From contig WOFQ01000016.1 of assembly GCA_012184525.1 (NCBI GenBank), positions 434,001-498,000 on the forward strand: a stretch of DNA of 64,000 bases. The letters run 5' to 3'. The stretch comes from Xenoacremonium recifei. Taxonomy: Eukaryota > Ascomycota > Sordariomycetes > Hypocreales > Nectriaceae. How positions within the stretch are numbered: the first letter of the stretch is position 1; each line of letters starts with the position of its first letter. Under the pieces are notes generated by a model that made no database searches, was not told the origin of the DNA, and worked only from the letters and a program-made list of their open reading frames with translations. The position numbers and the translations under genes were made by a program. This document shows positions 1 to 10,916 of this stretch, piece by piece.

Positions 1-634
1 ATGTGTGTTGCAGACAGTATCAGTGCTGCTGATCTGAGTTTCAGGTCTTAGACAACGCAGAGGCGGGCTGTGAAAAAGGTTGAGCATCTTCAACGAGAGC
101 TCAACGGAACCGATTACCCAAATTAGATACCCACGCTCATAAATTCACTATCATGACTTCCAAGTAAAGAATACTGATTTTCGACGCGACGCTATTTGCG
201 TCTGAAGAATTGTTAGCAATCACTGGAAGGTTGAGTTTATCCGTATGTACTCCGCAAAGTGAGACGAAACACAGCAGGCATGATCACAGACACACGACAT
301 CCGCTCACAGCATGACTTATAATTACCAATCTTTACATTAAATACGAAAAACGGAGCAGTGAAGTCATGAATGCTCCATAATGCTATTCTGAAGTTCCCG
401 AAATACGAGGCAGACAAATCGCAATTTCCATCCCACCCCGCTGAGGTACCTGTCAGCCACCAGCCACCCGCCTAGCAGTGGCGCGTGGGGCCTCAGCCAC
501 CCGCAACTTCACCGGCGTGCCTCGTCTAGCATCTGAGGTCAGCAGCAGCAACACCACAAAGACATCGCAGACACCAAACACCTCCTCTCCCTCCGCGAAC
601 GCTTCGCAACAGCCTCCTCGGCAGCTCCTTCACG
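1..634. other. Upstream region of the OSH3 gene, no gene seen
   Basis: I see no convincing coding sequence. Short open frames here have no recognisable motifs. The last ~100 bases before the OSH3 start are rich in CA and CT and low in G, like a fungal 5' leader, so the promoter and leader probably lie here. The left edge may also hold the end of a gene outside the window, but nothing supports one. Confidence 0.5.
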
Positions 635-3600
635 ATGGCCGGCATCGAGCAGCTCGAGGTGCACAGCAAGGCAAGCATCTACCCCTCCCCTCCAGCTAGC
701 TCCCTTGTCTTCCGGGCTGCCCCAAGCTAATACGTGTCGCAGTCGTACATTGTCCGCTGGGTCAAGGTTGATGAGGGCAATACGCTGTCCTGGAGCGTTC
801 AGCCTCACAAAAAGTCCATGTACGAAGCATCCCCCCGAAATACACACTCGAGACGCTTTGAGCTGTGCGCTGACGCGACGGTAGCAACTTCGGCATCGTT
901 AAACACCCTGGCAGCGGTGCCACGACGCTCGTCGCTTCCTCGGCCGATGATCTCGACACTGAAGAGACGCGTGGTGTGTCTGATTCCAAGTCGAGCCGCT
1001 TCTCCAAAAAGGAGGTGACGGCGCAGGACCTGTTGAAGAGCAAGGGCTTTATCCCCATCAAATGGGCTGGAAAATGCGAGGCGGACAAGGTGTCCATCGG
1101 CACACACGACGTGCAGCGCGGCCAAGGCGGCATGTATGGGCTCGTCTTCGACAACACCTTCTCTAAACAGACGTCCAAGACGGCCACCTTCGTGGTCATG
1201 ACCTATCCGACCGGCGCGCCGCCTCAGACCTCGTCGCATCTTCCGAACCTCCAGGCACCCAAGGCGAGCGGCAGCCAGACGAGCCTGGGTAGGCATAGTA
1301 GTCCACACCTCGACGGCGTGGCATCTGCCTCCTTCGATAGCTTACACAGCCACGGCGCGCGGGGCCGGGCGACCTCCGTCTCAGGACGAAGCGACGGAGG
1401 CGGCGGCGGTAACTACCACGTCGGAAACTTGTCTAAACGGCGGCGGAAGAAGGGTCAGGGATATGCCCGGAGATTCTTTTCTCTCGACTACACGACCTGT
1501 ACGCTGTCATACTACTACAACCGCAACTCCTCCGCTCTCCGTGGCGCGATTCCCCTTAGTTTGGCCGCCATCGCCGCCGACGAACGGAGGAGAGAGATCA
1601 GCATCGACTCAGGAGCGGAGGTCTGGCATTTGCGCGCTCCCAACGACAAAGAATTTCAGGAATGGGCTCGAGCTCTCGAGAAGGCTAGTCGCGTGGCTCG
1701 AGGTTTGGAAGTGCTTGACCACCCGCCTCCTAATGACATGAAAATCAACACCCGGCTGCTACAGCCCATCCAATCTACAACATCATCGCCTCAGGAGGAT
1801 CGAGAATGGCAGCAAGTTGAAGCTCTGGTCAGTCGCGTTGTTGGCACTCGTGACGCCCTCCGGCGCTTGACAAGAGACGTCGCAGCGCATTCGAATCCCT
1901 CTCGCGTCTCACAGTATCTCTCCCCCGGCTCTGCTAGTGGTCATGAGGAAAGCGACAATTACTTCACCCCGACAGCAGACAACCGACGTTCTTTCTGGAG
2001 GCGAAAATCTAATGCCCCAGCTCTGTCACCAGCTACTTTCCAAGCCGCAACAGCCTCTGCCCTCGCCGTTCCGTCGCCAGGAACCGTCACAACCACCATC
2101 TCAGCCAACGGTGCCAAGTCCGATAGGCGGAGATCAAAGGGTCCAATCCATGAGGAAAAGTCCCTGCAAGATCATTGCCAGTCACTTCTCTCTGACCTGG
2201 ATTCCGTCGTGCTGGAGTTCACTACTTTGATCAACAATAGTAAGCGCCGCCGCATGCCGACAGCCCCGTTGTCGGCTGGTGCTTCGAGAAAGAGCATGGA
2301 GACAGTGTCTACTGCGGACGAGTTCTTTGACGCAGAGGATGCCACCTCAGGGGTCCTCAAAATCGACGGTAGTGAGGAGTCGCCTCCTGGCTCGGAGGGT
2401 GACGATGCTTCATTCCAGGACAACTCTTCCGTCTCGTCAATAGGAGAGGACGATGCAGGTGTCACAGATGATGCATACGGGCTGTTTCCCACAAAGCCCA
2501 AGAGCCTCGCGCCGTTGCCCATCGAGACCGCAGTCGCCAGACGGACAACGGTACCTCCAGGACTTGTTCCCCCTCCCAGCCTCATCGCGTTTGTGAGGAA
2601 GAACGTCGGCAAAGACCTTAGCACTATTAGCATGCCCGTATCTGCGAACGAACCGCTATCATTCCTTCAGAAAATTGCTGAACAGCTGGAATATGCGAAT
2701 CTTCTCGACCAGGCAGTGAAGCAGCCGACACCTGCGGACCGGCTCCTGTACGTTGTAGCCTTCGCCGTTTCTCAATTTAGCAATACTCGATCCAAGGAGC
2801 GGGCTATTCGCAAACCCTTTAACCCACTGCTCGGCGAGACCTACGAACTGCTCCGGACGGAAAAGGAGGTCCCGGGTGGTTTCAGGCTCCTCGTGGAGAA
2901 GGTTCAGCATCGACCAGTGAAGCTGGCTATGCATGCCGACTCTGCCAAGTGGTCGTTCTCACAGTCTGCGGCACCGGGACACAAGTTCTGGGGTAAGAGC
3001 GCCGAGATTACCACGGAAGGCCGTGTGCGAGTCGCTCTCCGCCTATCGAACGGCCAGGACGAACGATACTCTTGGAACATCGCCACCATGTTCTTGCGAA
3101 ATGTGGTGATGGGAGAGAAATACGTTGAGCCTGTCGGGACCATGCACGTAACCAATGATAGCACTGGCCACCGGGCGTCGGTGGAATTCAAGAGCAAGGG
3201 CATGTTCGGCGGACGATCTGAAGACGTCAGCGTCGAGATCCTCGACCACTCCGGCCATAATACCGGTACCGGCCTAGTTGGAAACTGGACTTCGGGTCTC
3301 AAAACTTCCGGCAAGGGTGGCGGCGAGGAGATCTGGCACGTTGGCAAGTTGGTTGAGAATGCAGCGCAGACGTATGGTTTCCCAGTATTCGCTGCTACCC
3401 TCAACGAGATCACAGAGATCGAGAAGGGCAAGCTACCCCCTACCGACTGCCGACTACGCTCTGATCAACGGCTGGCGGAGCAGGGCAAGTTAGATGAGGC
3501 TGAAGAAGTGAAACACCAGCTGGAAGAGGCTCAACGCGCACGACGACGTGATATGGAGGAGCGCGGCGATGTGCACAAGCCAAAGTGGTTCGTCAAGGCG

Positions 3601-3726
3601 GAAAACGCGCCTGATGGAGAGGAGGTTTGGAAGATAAAGAGCGGCAAAGACAGCTACTGGGAGGAGCGTGCCAAAGGAACCTGGCAGGGCGTTGAGGATA
3701 TCTTTGCTATTCCTGAAGGTGCATAG
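635..3726 (+). CDS. OSH3: Oxysterol-binding protein homologue, Osh3 type (GOLD-PH-FFAT-ORD)
   Basis: Lipid-transfer protein of the OSBP/Osh family, expected at ER-plasma membrane contacts where it handles PI4P. Exons 635-670, 743-819 and 885-3726 give 984 residues. The two short exons were joined because they restore the usual N-terminus (MAGIEQLEVHSK, then SYIVRWVKVDEG, then QPHKKS-INFGI). Intron 1 has a GC donor (AAG|GCAAGC). Domain order seen: GOLD-like ~1-140; PH ~214-312 (ending in EFQEWARALEKA); FFAT-like EFFDAED ~517-523 in an acidic, serine-rich linker, the signal for binding VAP/Scs2; ORD ~600-950 with KPFNPLLGETYEL. The OSBP signature is divergent: EKVQHRPVKLA in place of the EQVSHHPP type. 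The GOLD, PH, FFAT and ORD order matches yeast Osh3. Family assignment is firm; orthology to Osh3 is inferred from architecture. Confidence 0.93.
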
Positions 3727-6001
3727 GACTGATCCGGCGTTACATGTTGCACAGCAAATGGAGCGGCTATTGTGTATGCTTTTTGTTTGTTCAAGGGTGT
3801 AGACAGGGACTCATAGAGTGGCAGGGAAACGAAATAATGATGAAGACGGTCGGACTCACTTGGCGTCAATGATTTCAACCATCCAGAAGCTATCGTACAG
3901 CGTGAGGTTGAGCTTTGGCTGGAGCTCGAAACATGTGAGGAGGATCCCTGGCGTTGAGATGTCGTGATCAGTGGGACTTTGGAGCTCTCCACTCTCGTGT
4001 CCTCCAATACGAAGATGACAATTTTGATTCCGGAAAGTCAACACCTTAGGCGTATGGTCTCCAAGCGGTCGCAGTCCTTAGTAAGTAGGCGCAGCAGCAT
4101 CTTGGCAGCTTGGCTCCTGAACGTATGGATAAGGTTGTGCCGGCGTGAAAGGCGCGAATTTGGAGGACCGTCGAGGACCACGTAATGCCTGTCCTTACGT
4201 CTTTATTGCAGCTTGGCTTGTGTTTCTTGTGTCTGAGGCGAAGGTCCAAGGTCGCCAGCGGGCTGGGACTAGGGCGAGGTTATTTGAACGATCACCGCGT
4301 CGATTGAAATCTCGGTGGCAGGCCCAGCGCGCTAGAGCGGAGCCATGCATGAGAATTCAAGCATTGTTGAGCAAGATTCTGAGATAAGAATGGAGACATC
4401 GTGTTGGAGTGCCGTCATCGCTGGGGGCAAGAGTCTGAGGAGAGCCACCGGTGGGCAGTGCATTACAGTCCGTGGAGGAGCCCCTGAAGATCCGGTCCAC
4501 GCTGAACTCCAGCGCTTCCCTTCAATTCAGAGACAATCGGGCCTGTTGCTTCGTTGCGTAGTCTGCGAGCCTCCGGATAGAATTCACCACTATGGTTGTC
4601 AAGAGATCCAAACTCGGAAGGCTACATGATAGAAGCCATTCGAGGCGGGATCCTACAACTTGAAACTGATTGTTGACGAGAATGAATGGCGCTTTCAGCT
4701 CAAGGGCGAGAAGACGCTAGCCATCGTGGGGCCAATCGTGGTGGGCGGGTGTGTCTATAAGCTTAAGTGATAATAAGGTTGGTGGAGCCACTGTCTTTAA
4801 TCCTAAGAAAACGAGGGAGAGAAAGTTTGATGTCCGAGCCTGGCTTGACTGATTGAATGCTGCGGCGAGAATAGACGGTTGAAATTAGCAATGGGTTGAG
4901 AGATCGAGGTTGGCTATTGCTCATACAAGGTGATTGAAGGTGGATGGCTGTTTCCTGATCAATGCTGGAGCAGAAGGGAAGGAGCCTCCGCTGATTGAAT
5001 GAATGGTTGATCTGGTAGATCAGGGAAGGCGCGCGCTAAGGGATGTACTTGCGCAACCAAACTTGGAACAAACCTGGAAGCACTGTTCCCGATACTGTGA
5101 AGCTACGGACGGGACCTTCCACTGCAACGAGACAATAGCAGGGAATGGCCTCCTGACTTCTATCCTGCACCGATTTCCCATACAACCCCGTACTTTCCTT
5201 TGAGTCTACTTGTATTGACACAGCCACGGGGAGATGACGACGCAACTGCCCCGCGCCAAGCAGCCGTTGATCTTGGAAGTCTGGGCAGCGTCTTGTGTGA
5301 ATCTCCCGCGGACAGAGACGTGGATAAGGGATGGGGCACTGTGCTGTACCAACACATACTGTACTCCATCGACAAAATGGAGAACACCAGGCCATTCCGT
5401 GGTACCAATCCCTGCCGCGCGAGACACCAGAATGCCTTCTGCGTCCGCACCCTCCGTGACGCGAGACATAGAGAGTACTTGGGACCTGCCCGGGTCCATC
5501 CCGTCCCCGTCCTGCCCTTCCCTGTCACGCTCCAGCTGTCAATCGCTCCGTCTCCTGACGCTGTCCCTCGTTTCTGGGTCTTGGCAACTGCAATTGCTTG
5601 CTCTTGCCGTCCCTTTTATTGACCCCAGGGGACGCTTCCCATTCCAAGTCCCTCCCACACACTCTCTCCCTCTCGTTTCTTCCCTCATTCCTCCCCTATT
5701 CGTTTGGCACGTCAAACCTGCCATCCTGTTTCTTCGCTGCTGCCGCTCCAACTCCCTCGTTGTTGGATTTTTTAATAAGCCTGTAATACACCTTCCGCTC
5801 ATTGATCTCCTTCCCATCGCTCTCTCGTCCCCTTTTATCTAGAAAGGAACCCGGACACCCGAATTCTTTCTTCATCCATATTATTCATTCTTCCCGTCCG
5901 AACCACTGCAATCTTGGCTACAGGACAAACCCAAGTTTCGTGGACAAGCCCATCCCATCTTGATCTTAGTATCCGTCTTCTATCAACTCCATTCTCCCAT
6001 C
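3727..6001. other. Gene-poor stretch between OSH3 and the GH72 gene
   Basis: About 2.3 kb. It begins with the 3' region of OSH3. One exon-like minus-strand segment lies at 3856-4080 and is listed separately. The last ~400 bases before the GH72 start are strongly C/T-rich (about 5630-5720), as in promoters and leaders of highly expressed fungal cell-wall genes. Other open frames here lack motifs and look like chance. Confidence 0.4.
3856..4080 (-). other. Possible exon of an unrecognised small gene
   Basis: On the minus strand a frame of about 70 residues contains a peptide that looks protein-like (ILLTCFELQPKLNLTLYD, then SFWMVEIIDAK). It ends either at an in-frame TGA (3856-3858) or, two bases before that stop, at a good donor (AA|GTGAGT). 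A branch-point-like CTTACTAAG lies just upstream, and an adjacent frame reads AKMLLRLLTKDCDRLETIRL. I do not recognise a family and could not build a complete gene. It may be a diverged gene, a relic or chance. Confidence 0.22.
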
Positions 6002-7461
6002 ATGAAGAGCTTTGCCCTTCTAACCGCCCTCGCGGCTGTGGGCACCGTCTGGGCGACTCCGACCGTCAAGCAGCCTCCAAGCAAGCGAGCCACCTTGCCT
6101 ACAGTCACTGCCTCAGGAAATGGTGAGTCCCAGATCTCATTGATTCATAGCTTCGTATCCATGCTCACGTGCTCGTAGCCTTCTGGTCGGGTAAGACTCG
6201 ATTCTACCTCCGAGGTATAGATTACCAGCCGGGTGGTGCCTCTGCCAACGAGGACCCTCTTGCAGACACTTCTGTCTGCAAGCGTGACATCGCCAAATTC
6301 AAGGACCTAGGCGTCAATACTATTCGTGTGTATGCTGTCGACAACTCTGCCGACCACGACGAATGCATGCAGGCCTTGGCTGATGCTGGCATCTATCTCG
6401 TACTCGACGTCAACAACCCCAAATACTCCCTCAACCGCGCGGACCCTGGCCCTTCGTACAATACTATGTACCTCCAGAGCATCTTCTCCACGGTCGAGAT
6501 GTTTGCCAAGTATGACAACACTCTTGCCTTCTTCTCCGGCAACGAAGTCATCAACGACGAGGCGGATACAGACAAGGCGGCACCCTACGTCAAAGCCGTC
6601 ACTCGCGACATGAAGAACTACATGAGCTCGCGCGGTCTGCGCCAGGTCCCCGTTGGTTATTCTGCTGCCGATGTTGCCCAAAACAGAATGCAGACTGCCG
6701 AATACATGAACTGTGGCTCTGACGACATGCGATCCGACTTTTTCGCCTTTAACGACTATTCGTGGTGCAACAGTGACTTCAAGACCTCTGGCTGGGACGT
6801 CAAGGTCAAGAACTTCACTGATTATGGCCTCCCTATCTTGTAAGTGTCATAATGCCCCAGAGCCCGTGACTGAGACTGACAATTGCGTCCAAGCCTCTCG
6901 GAGTGGGGTTGCATTAAGAATCGCCCTCGTAAATTCGAAGAGCTCTCGGCCCTGATGAGCAGTCAGATGGATGCTGTGTACTCTGGTGGTCTGCTGTATG
7001 AGTACTCAATGGAGGACAACGACTATGGCATCGTCACTCTGGACGGCGACAATGTCGAGACTACTAAGGAGTACGCTCTTTTCAAGGCCGCCCTTAAGGA
7101 CAACCCGGCTCCGACCGGAAACGGTGGTGCTGCCTCGACTACTCACGCTGTTGACTGTCCTACATCCGACGCCAACTGGCAAGTCAACCCCAGCTTGGTC
7201 CCTGAGATGCCCTCGGAGGCCCAAAAGTACATGACCGCAGGCGCTGGTGATGGTCCTGGCCTTACGGGTGATGGATCTCAGAACGCTGGCGACAGCGGTA
7301 CTGCGACTGCTAGTGTCACTGGCGGCACAGCTTCTCCTACGAGCTCATCATCATCTGATGATGAGAGCGCTGCTGTCATCAACGGTCCCTCCTCTCTGGC
7401 ACCACTTTTCGTCACGGGAGCCACCGTGTTCTTTACCGTCTTTGGTGCCCTTCTCTTGTAA
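6002..7461 (+). CDS. GH72 1,3-beta-glucanosyltransferase, Gel1/Gas type, GPI-anchored
   Basis: Cell-wall enzyme that cuts a beta-1,3-glucan chain and transfers the new reducing end to another chain, elongating wall glucan outside the plasma membrane. Exons 6002-6122, 6179-6839 and 6894-7461 give 449 residues. A signal peptide is at 1-18 (cleavage near VWA|TP). The catalytic acid/base is Glu163 in FFSGNEVIND and the nucleophile Glu264 in PIFLSEWGC; the latter motif is split by intron 2, which confirms the splice. These positions are close to those of Aspergillus Gel1. The C-terminus has a Ser/Asp-rich omega region and a hydrophobic tail (TGATVFFTVFGALLL), the pattern of a GPI signal. No cysteine-rich CBM43 domain follows the catalytic domain, so it belongs to the GH72-minus subgroup. 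Which Gel paralogue it is cannot be settled here. Confidence 0.95.
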
Positions 7462-8221
7462 TGAAGAAGCTCATTTGTATTATAATTTGTTGCCGAGGAA
7501 CCGGCAGGTTTCTCTCTGAATTGTCTTCATGACTGGGCCAAGAGTCTGGTGAAAGCGCGCGCTGGACCGCCGCGGCGCATGATGGTTTCATGTTTTTAGA
7601 TGGGGGCAACTGGCGTCCAGCCTTGGCAAGGGCGGATAGCTCGGAAGTGGCTATAGTTTCTCTTTTTGCTTAAGGGGATAGAATTCGTACTCTTTGTCGT
7701 GCGGGAAAAGTGTGTACGTTAAGAGTTTCAATGAAGGTATTCATTCAGCACGTTGTTCGGCCCGCAGTGCTAGCACGTGAAAGTGACGTGGGTGTCGGCC
7801 TGGCCATTTACTCCGTAGATTCCCCAGGTTCTGGTCCTTATCAATCAGGACCGACCCCATCAAAGAGGATAACAGAGAAGTGAGGCGCAAGGCTCAGATG
7901 AAAACAAAACCTCATTCGCTCTGCTTCAAGATCGGGAATTCCAGAGTCACGTCTACTGCATGGGATCGACGGTTTCTCCGAGCGTTGGCTAGGAGCTACC
8001 TACCTAAGCAGCCAACATTACCAAGAACGGATTCGAACCTCGGCATCTCAGGACTTACATCCACATCACATTGCGACCCCTTCCCTAGGCTTACATCAAC
8101 TAAACATCAAACCTACGACTGTCAAATTCCTGTACTCGTTCCAACAGGATTTTGCTCTTTTCTTTTTGGGTTGTATCAGTCATTATATCGCATTGCTACT
8201 TGAATATCCAGTCTGCCCACC
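7462..8221. other. Intergenic region, GH72 3' side to isomerase promoter
   Basis: No coding sequence seen. A tRNA-T-loop-like string (GGATTCGAACCT) occurs at about 8029-8040 but the surrounding bases do not fold into a tRNA; see rejected items. The rest is presumed 3' region of the GH72 gene and promoter of the next gene. Confidence 0.4.
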
Positions 8222-9143
8222 ATGTCTGTCGCGACGCCGATGCCGGAGTACAGCTCCTACCAGACCATCCTCGTCAGCTTGGCGGCGCCGTTCGTGGCAC
8301 ATGTCGAGATCAACCGGCCCGAGAAGCTCAACGCCTTCACGCAGGCCATGTGGCTCGAGTTCGGGCACGCGTTCGAGCAGCTCAGCGCGGACCCCGAGGT
8401 GCGCGCGGTGGTGCTGAGCGGCGCTGGAGACCGCGCTTTCACGGCCGGGTTGGATGTCCAGGCTGCGAGTCAGGATGAGGTGCTGTATGGCAAGGCGGCT
8501 GATGTGGCGCGCAAGGCGAAGGGGATTAGAAGTCACATTGAGGAGTTTCAAGACTGCATTGGTGCGATGGAGAGGTGCGAGAAGCGTAAGTTGTAATATC
8601 CCATTAAATCGATATTTACTGATCTCATGTTTGTATTTCTATGCTACAGCTGTCATCTGTGTTCTGCACGGTATCTCTATCGGCCTAGCCATTGACATCG
8701 CCTGCTGCGCAGACATCCGTATCGTGGCCTCCAACACGCGTTTCGCGGTCAAGGAGGTGGACATCGGGCTGGCAGCAGACATCGGAACCCTGGCGCGGTT
8801 ACCCAAGATTGTAGGGTCGCATTCGTGGGTCAAAGACGTGTGCCTAACGGCGCGCGACTTCTCAGCGGCTGAGGCGCTGGCGGTCGGCTTCGTGAGCCAA
8901 GTGCACGAGGACAAGGCGGCGGCGGTAGGCGCAGCGCTGGCGCTGGCAACTCGGTTGGCGGAGAAGAGCCCGGTCGCGGTGCAGGGCACGAAGGAGCTGC
9001 TGAATTATGGCCGGGAGCATGGGACGCAGGACAGTCTCAAGTATACCAAGGTGTGGAATTCGGTGGCGTTGCAGGGTAAGGACTTTCCCAATGCCATCAT
9101 GAGCGGGTTGAAGAAGACAAAGCCGCGGTTCGAGAAGCTATGA
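8222..9143 (+). CDS. Delta(3,5)-delta(2,4)-dienoyl-CoA isomerase (enoyl-CoA hydratase/isomerase family)
   Basis: Crotonase-fold enzyme of unsaturated fatty-acid beta-oxidation that isomerises 3,5-dienoyl-CoA to 2,4-dienoyl-CoA. Exons 8222-8585 and 8650-9143 give 285 residues; the 64-nt intron splits the codon in CEK-PVICVLHG, a typical crotonase core sequence. The N-terminal part has INRPEKLNAF and the oxyanion-hole loop AFTAGLD; the second exon has IGLAIDIACCADIR, KEVDIGLAADIGT and LARLPKIVG. The Asp of ADIR, Glu of KEVD and Asp of AADIG match the three acidic residues that separate dienoyl-CoA isomerases from ordinary hydratases. The protein ends in Glu-Lys-Leu, not a canonical Ser-Lys-Leu peroxisomal signal, and no clear mitochondrial presequence is visible. 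Its stop lies 57 bases from that of convergent TFB5. Confidence 0.92.
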
Positions 9144-9200
9144 TGGGGGACAATTCTTGTATTCGGGTATCGATGGGGGTTTGTATATTTCGTAGATTGC

Positions 9201-9566
9201 TTATTCGGACCCGGATTCCTCTTCAGGCGGGAGGTTCTCTTTCAGTCGCTGTAGTGGAAAGAAGCGTTAGTCACTTAGATAGGGCAACGCAAGACACAAA
9301 GACTGGGATGGAGTATTAGGAAGAAGAAAACGCACATTCTCGAGTTCCTGTTTCAAGCGGACAACCATGTTCTCCTTGACAACCACTCGCTCGTCGTCGA
9401 GATCCTCGATGATGTAGTCATGGTTGACGCTGTCGATGTTCACGATGATGGACTTGATTGAGGGATCGCACTCGATTAGAACGCCTGGGACAACAATCAT
9501 GCTTAGCTAGCTGCACTGTTTGGAAGACAGGAGAGGGGAAAGCATACCACGAATAGCACGCGGCAT
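9201..9566 (-). CDS. TFB5: TFIIH subunit TFB5 (TTDA/p8)
   Basis: Smallest subunit of general transcription and repair factor TFIIH; in the family it binds Tfb2/p52 and stimulates the Ssl2/XPB ATPase during promoter opening and nucleotide excision repair. Three exons on the minus strand: 9548-9566 (only 19 nt), 9336-9484 and 9201-9248, total 71 residues, the usual family size. The joined protein starts MPRAIRGVLIECDPSIKS and has YIIEDLDDERV and VRLKQELENRLKENLPP; GVLIECDP is the family hallmark. Introns are 63 and 87 nt. The first junction splits the Gly codon of RGVLIE, and a scan for long open frames would wrongly start at an ATG inside intron 1. The unspliced reading has no equivalent C-terminus. 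Confidence 0.93.
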
Positions 9567-10475
9567 GGCTGCTGAGTCTGACGATCGTATGCCTTCTCCG
9601 TTGGCGAGGTTGTGAAGCTCAAGGCTTGGGGCAGACAGCCTGGGGTTGGAAATGGAATCGAGAGCCGCTAGTCTGATTCTGGCGAAGCGTCAAGCGGCCG
9701 CCCGACATGTGGAATCAGAGATCAAGGTCCTCGCACCGCCACAGCACAGCGCCTCGAAGCTCTCTGTGCAGTCCCCAAGTCCCTCCTTTGGGCACTTGCG
9801 CAAGGCATGCTGCCACCAACCGTGCAATCTCGCTACCTTTTCCTGTTCATTGGATTGAGCCTCGCATGGAAGGGAATTCCGATCACCCCTTGCCAAGTCA
9901 TCGGCTCGGCGAGAACGCTGCCCAGCCACACAGAGCTAACAAGCGCTGAGGCGCTATCACGTCCCCCCGCCCGCCTCCAGCGTATTCGCGCTGCGATGCG
10001 ATGGAATCCCGGCGCTGGCACGTCACTCTCACGTCCGCGCCACGCTTGCAAAGTCACCTGGCAGGATGTGATAAAGACGGCCGAGGAGCTGTTTGCTGTG
10101 ATGGCGGCCGATATCTCGCGCGAACGCCTCCCTCTAACTACTTTGTAAATACCAGTTTCCCTCGTCGTGTAAGACTGCCTTGCCGACCTTATATACTTTA
10201 TTCTGGCTCGAGCAGATAAAGCATCACCAGCAGCATTTATTGGGATACGAGGTTATCACTGCAGGCTGCCGTACGCTGCGCACCGCATTGCTGCATCCAT
10301 CCACCACAACAGAAGAATACCCCTCTTCATTTGAATCAGAGCAGAACCTCTTCCTCTCACCCTTTCCCTTAAACCACTCCGGCTTCTCTCTTGCGGAGAA
10401 AACACTACACCTTCCCACCTATATCACCACTTACAAACCATCGTCACCTTTTACATACTGGGCACCTCATTAGCG
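9567..10475. promoter_or_regulatory. Divergent intergenic region between TFB5 and the PPxY protein gene
   Basis: About 0.9 kb between two genes transcribed away from each other, so both promoters should lie here. A TATA-like string (CTTATATAC) is at about 10189-10197, some 280 bases before the plus-strand start, followed by an A/C-rich leader. No coding sequence is convincing. Confidence 0.4.
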
Positions 10476-10916
10476 ATGGCCTCCAACAACAACGACGATG
10501 ACGACGACTTCGGCTCGCTGTCCTCCGAGCCCATCGCCTGGATCCTCATCCCCATCGTCGTCTTCTTCTTCGTCGGCGTCATCGCCACCATGTGCCACAT
10601 CCGCCGCCGACGCCGCCGCCGTCTAGCAGCCGCACAGTGGCCCAGCAGCAGCAACACCCGCGTCTTCACTCCCCACGGCGAAGTCATCATCGTGCGCCAA
10701 CGCGGCACTACCACCTCGCGCTGGTATCCCTGGGTGGCCTCGCGATCGCAGGAAGGCCTCAACGAGCTGGGCGAGGCGCCGCCGCCCTACGATGGCAAGA
10801 AGCAGCGCCAGAATGATTCCGAGATGCGCGATCTGGAAGCGGGCGAACAGGCGCCGCCGGATTATCCTGCCGCGCCCGCGCCCGCTGTCACCACTGAGAG
10901 CAGGCGATCTCGCTAA
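10476..10916 (+). CDS. Small single-pass membrane protein with two PPxY motifs
   Basis: Unnamed protein of 146 residues, single exon. A short acidic, Asn/Asp-rich N-terminus (1-18) precedes one membrane segment (~19-40, IAWILIPIVVFFFVGVIATM) and a stop-transfer cluster of seven arginines (43-49), giving an N-out/C-in orientation by the positive-inside rule. The cytosolic tail carries PPPY (102-105) and PPDY (127-130). PPxY motifs are ligands of WW domains in Nedd4/Rsp5 ubiquitin ligases, so a role as an Rsp5 adaptor or client in membrane traffic is an inference, not shown. No signal peptide or catalytic domain is visible. Strong codon bias and the clear topology support a real gene. Confidence 0.8.
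   Translation: MASNNNDDDDDFGSLSSEPIAWILIPIVVFFFVGVIATMCHIRRRRRRRLAAAQWPSSSNTRVFTPHGEVIIVRQRGTTTSRWYPWVASRSQEGLNELGEAPPPYDGKKQRQNDSEMRDLEAGEQAPPDYPAAPAPAVTTESRRSR

Noticed and set aside
8025..8095. tRNA-like string on the minus strand (AGGTTCGAATCC T-loop match)
   Set aside because: The T-stem has mismatches, no 7-base anticodon loop with a proper stem follows, and no 5' acceptor strand pairs with the putative 3' end. At most a decayed tRNA; likely chance.
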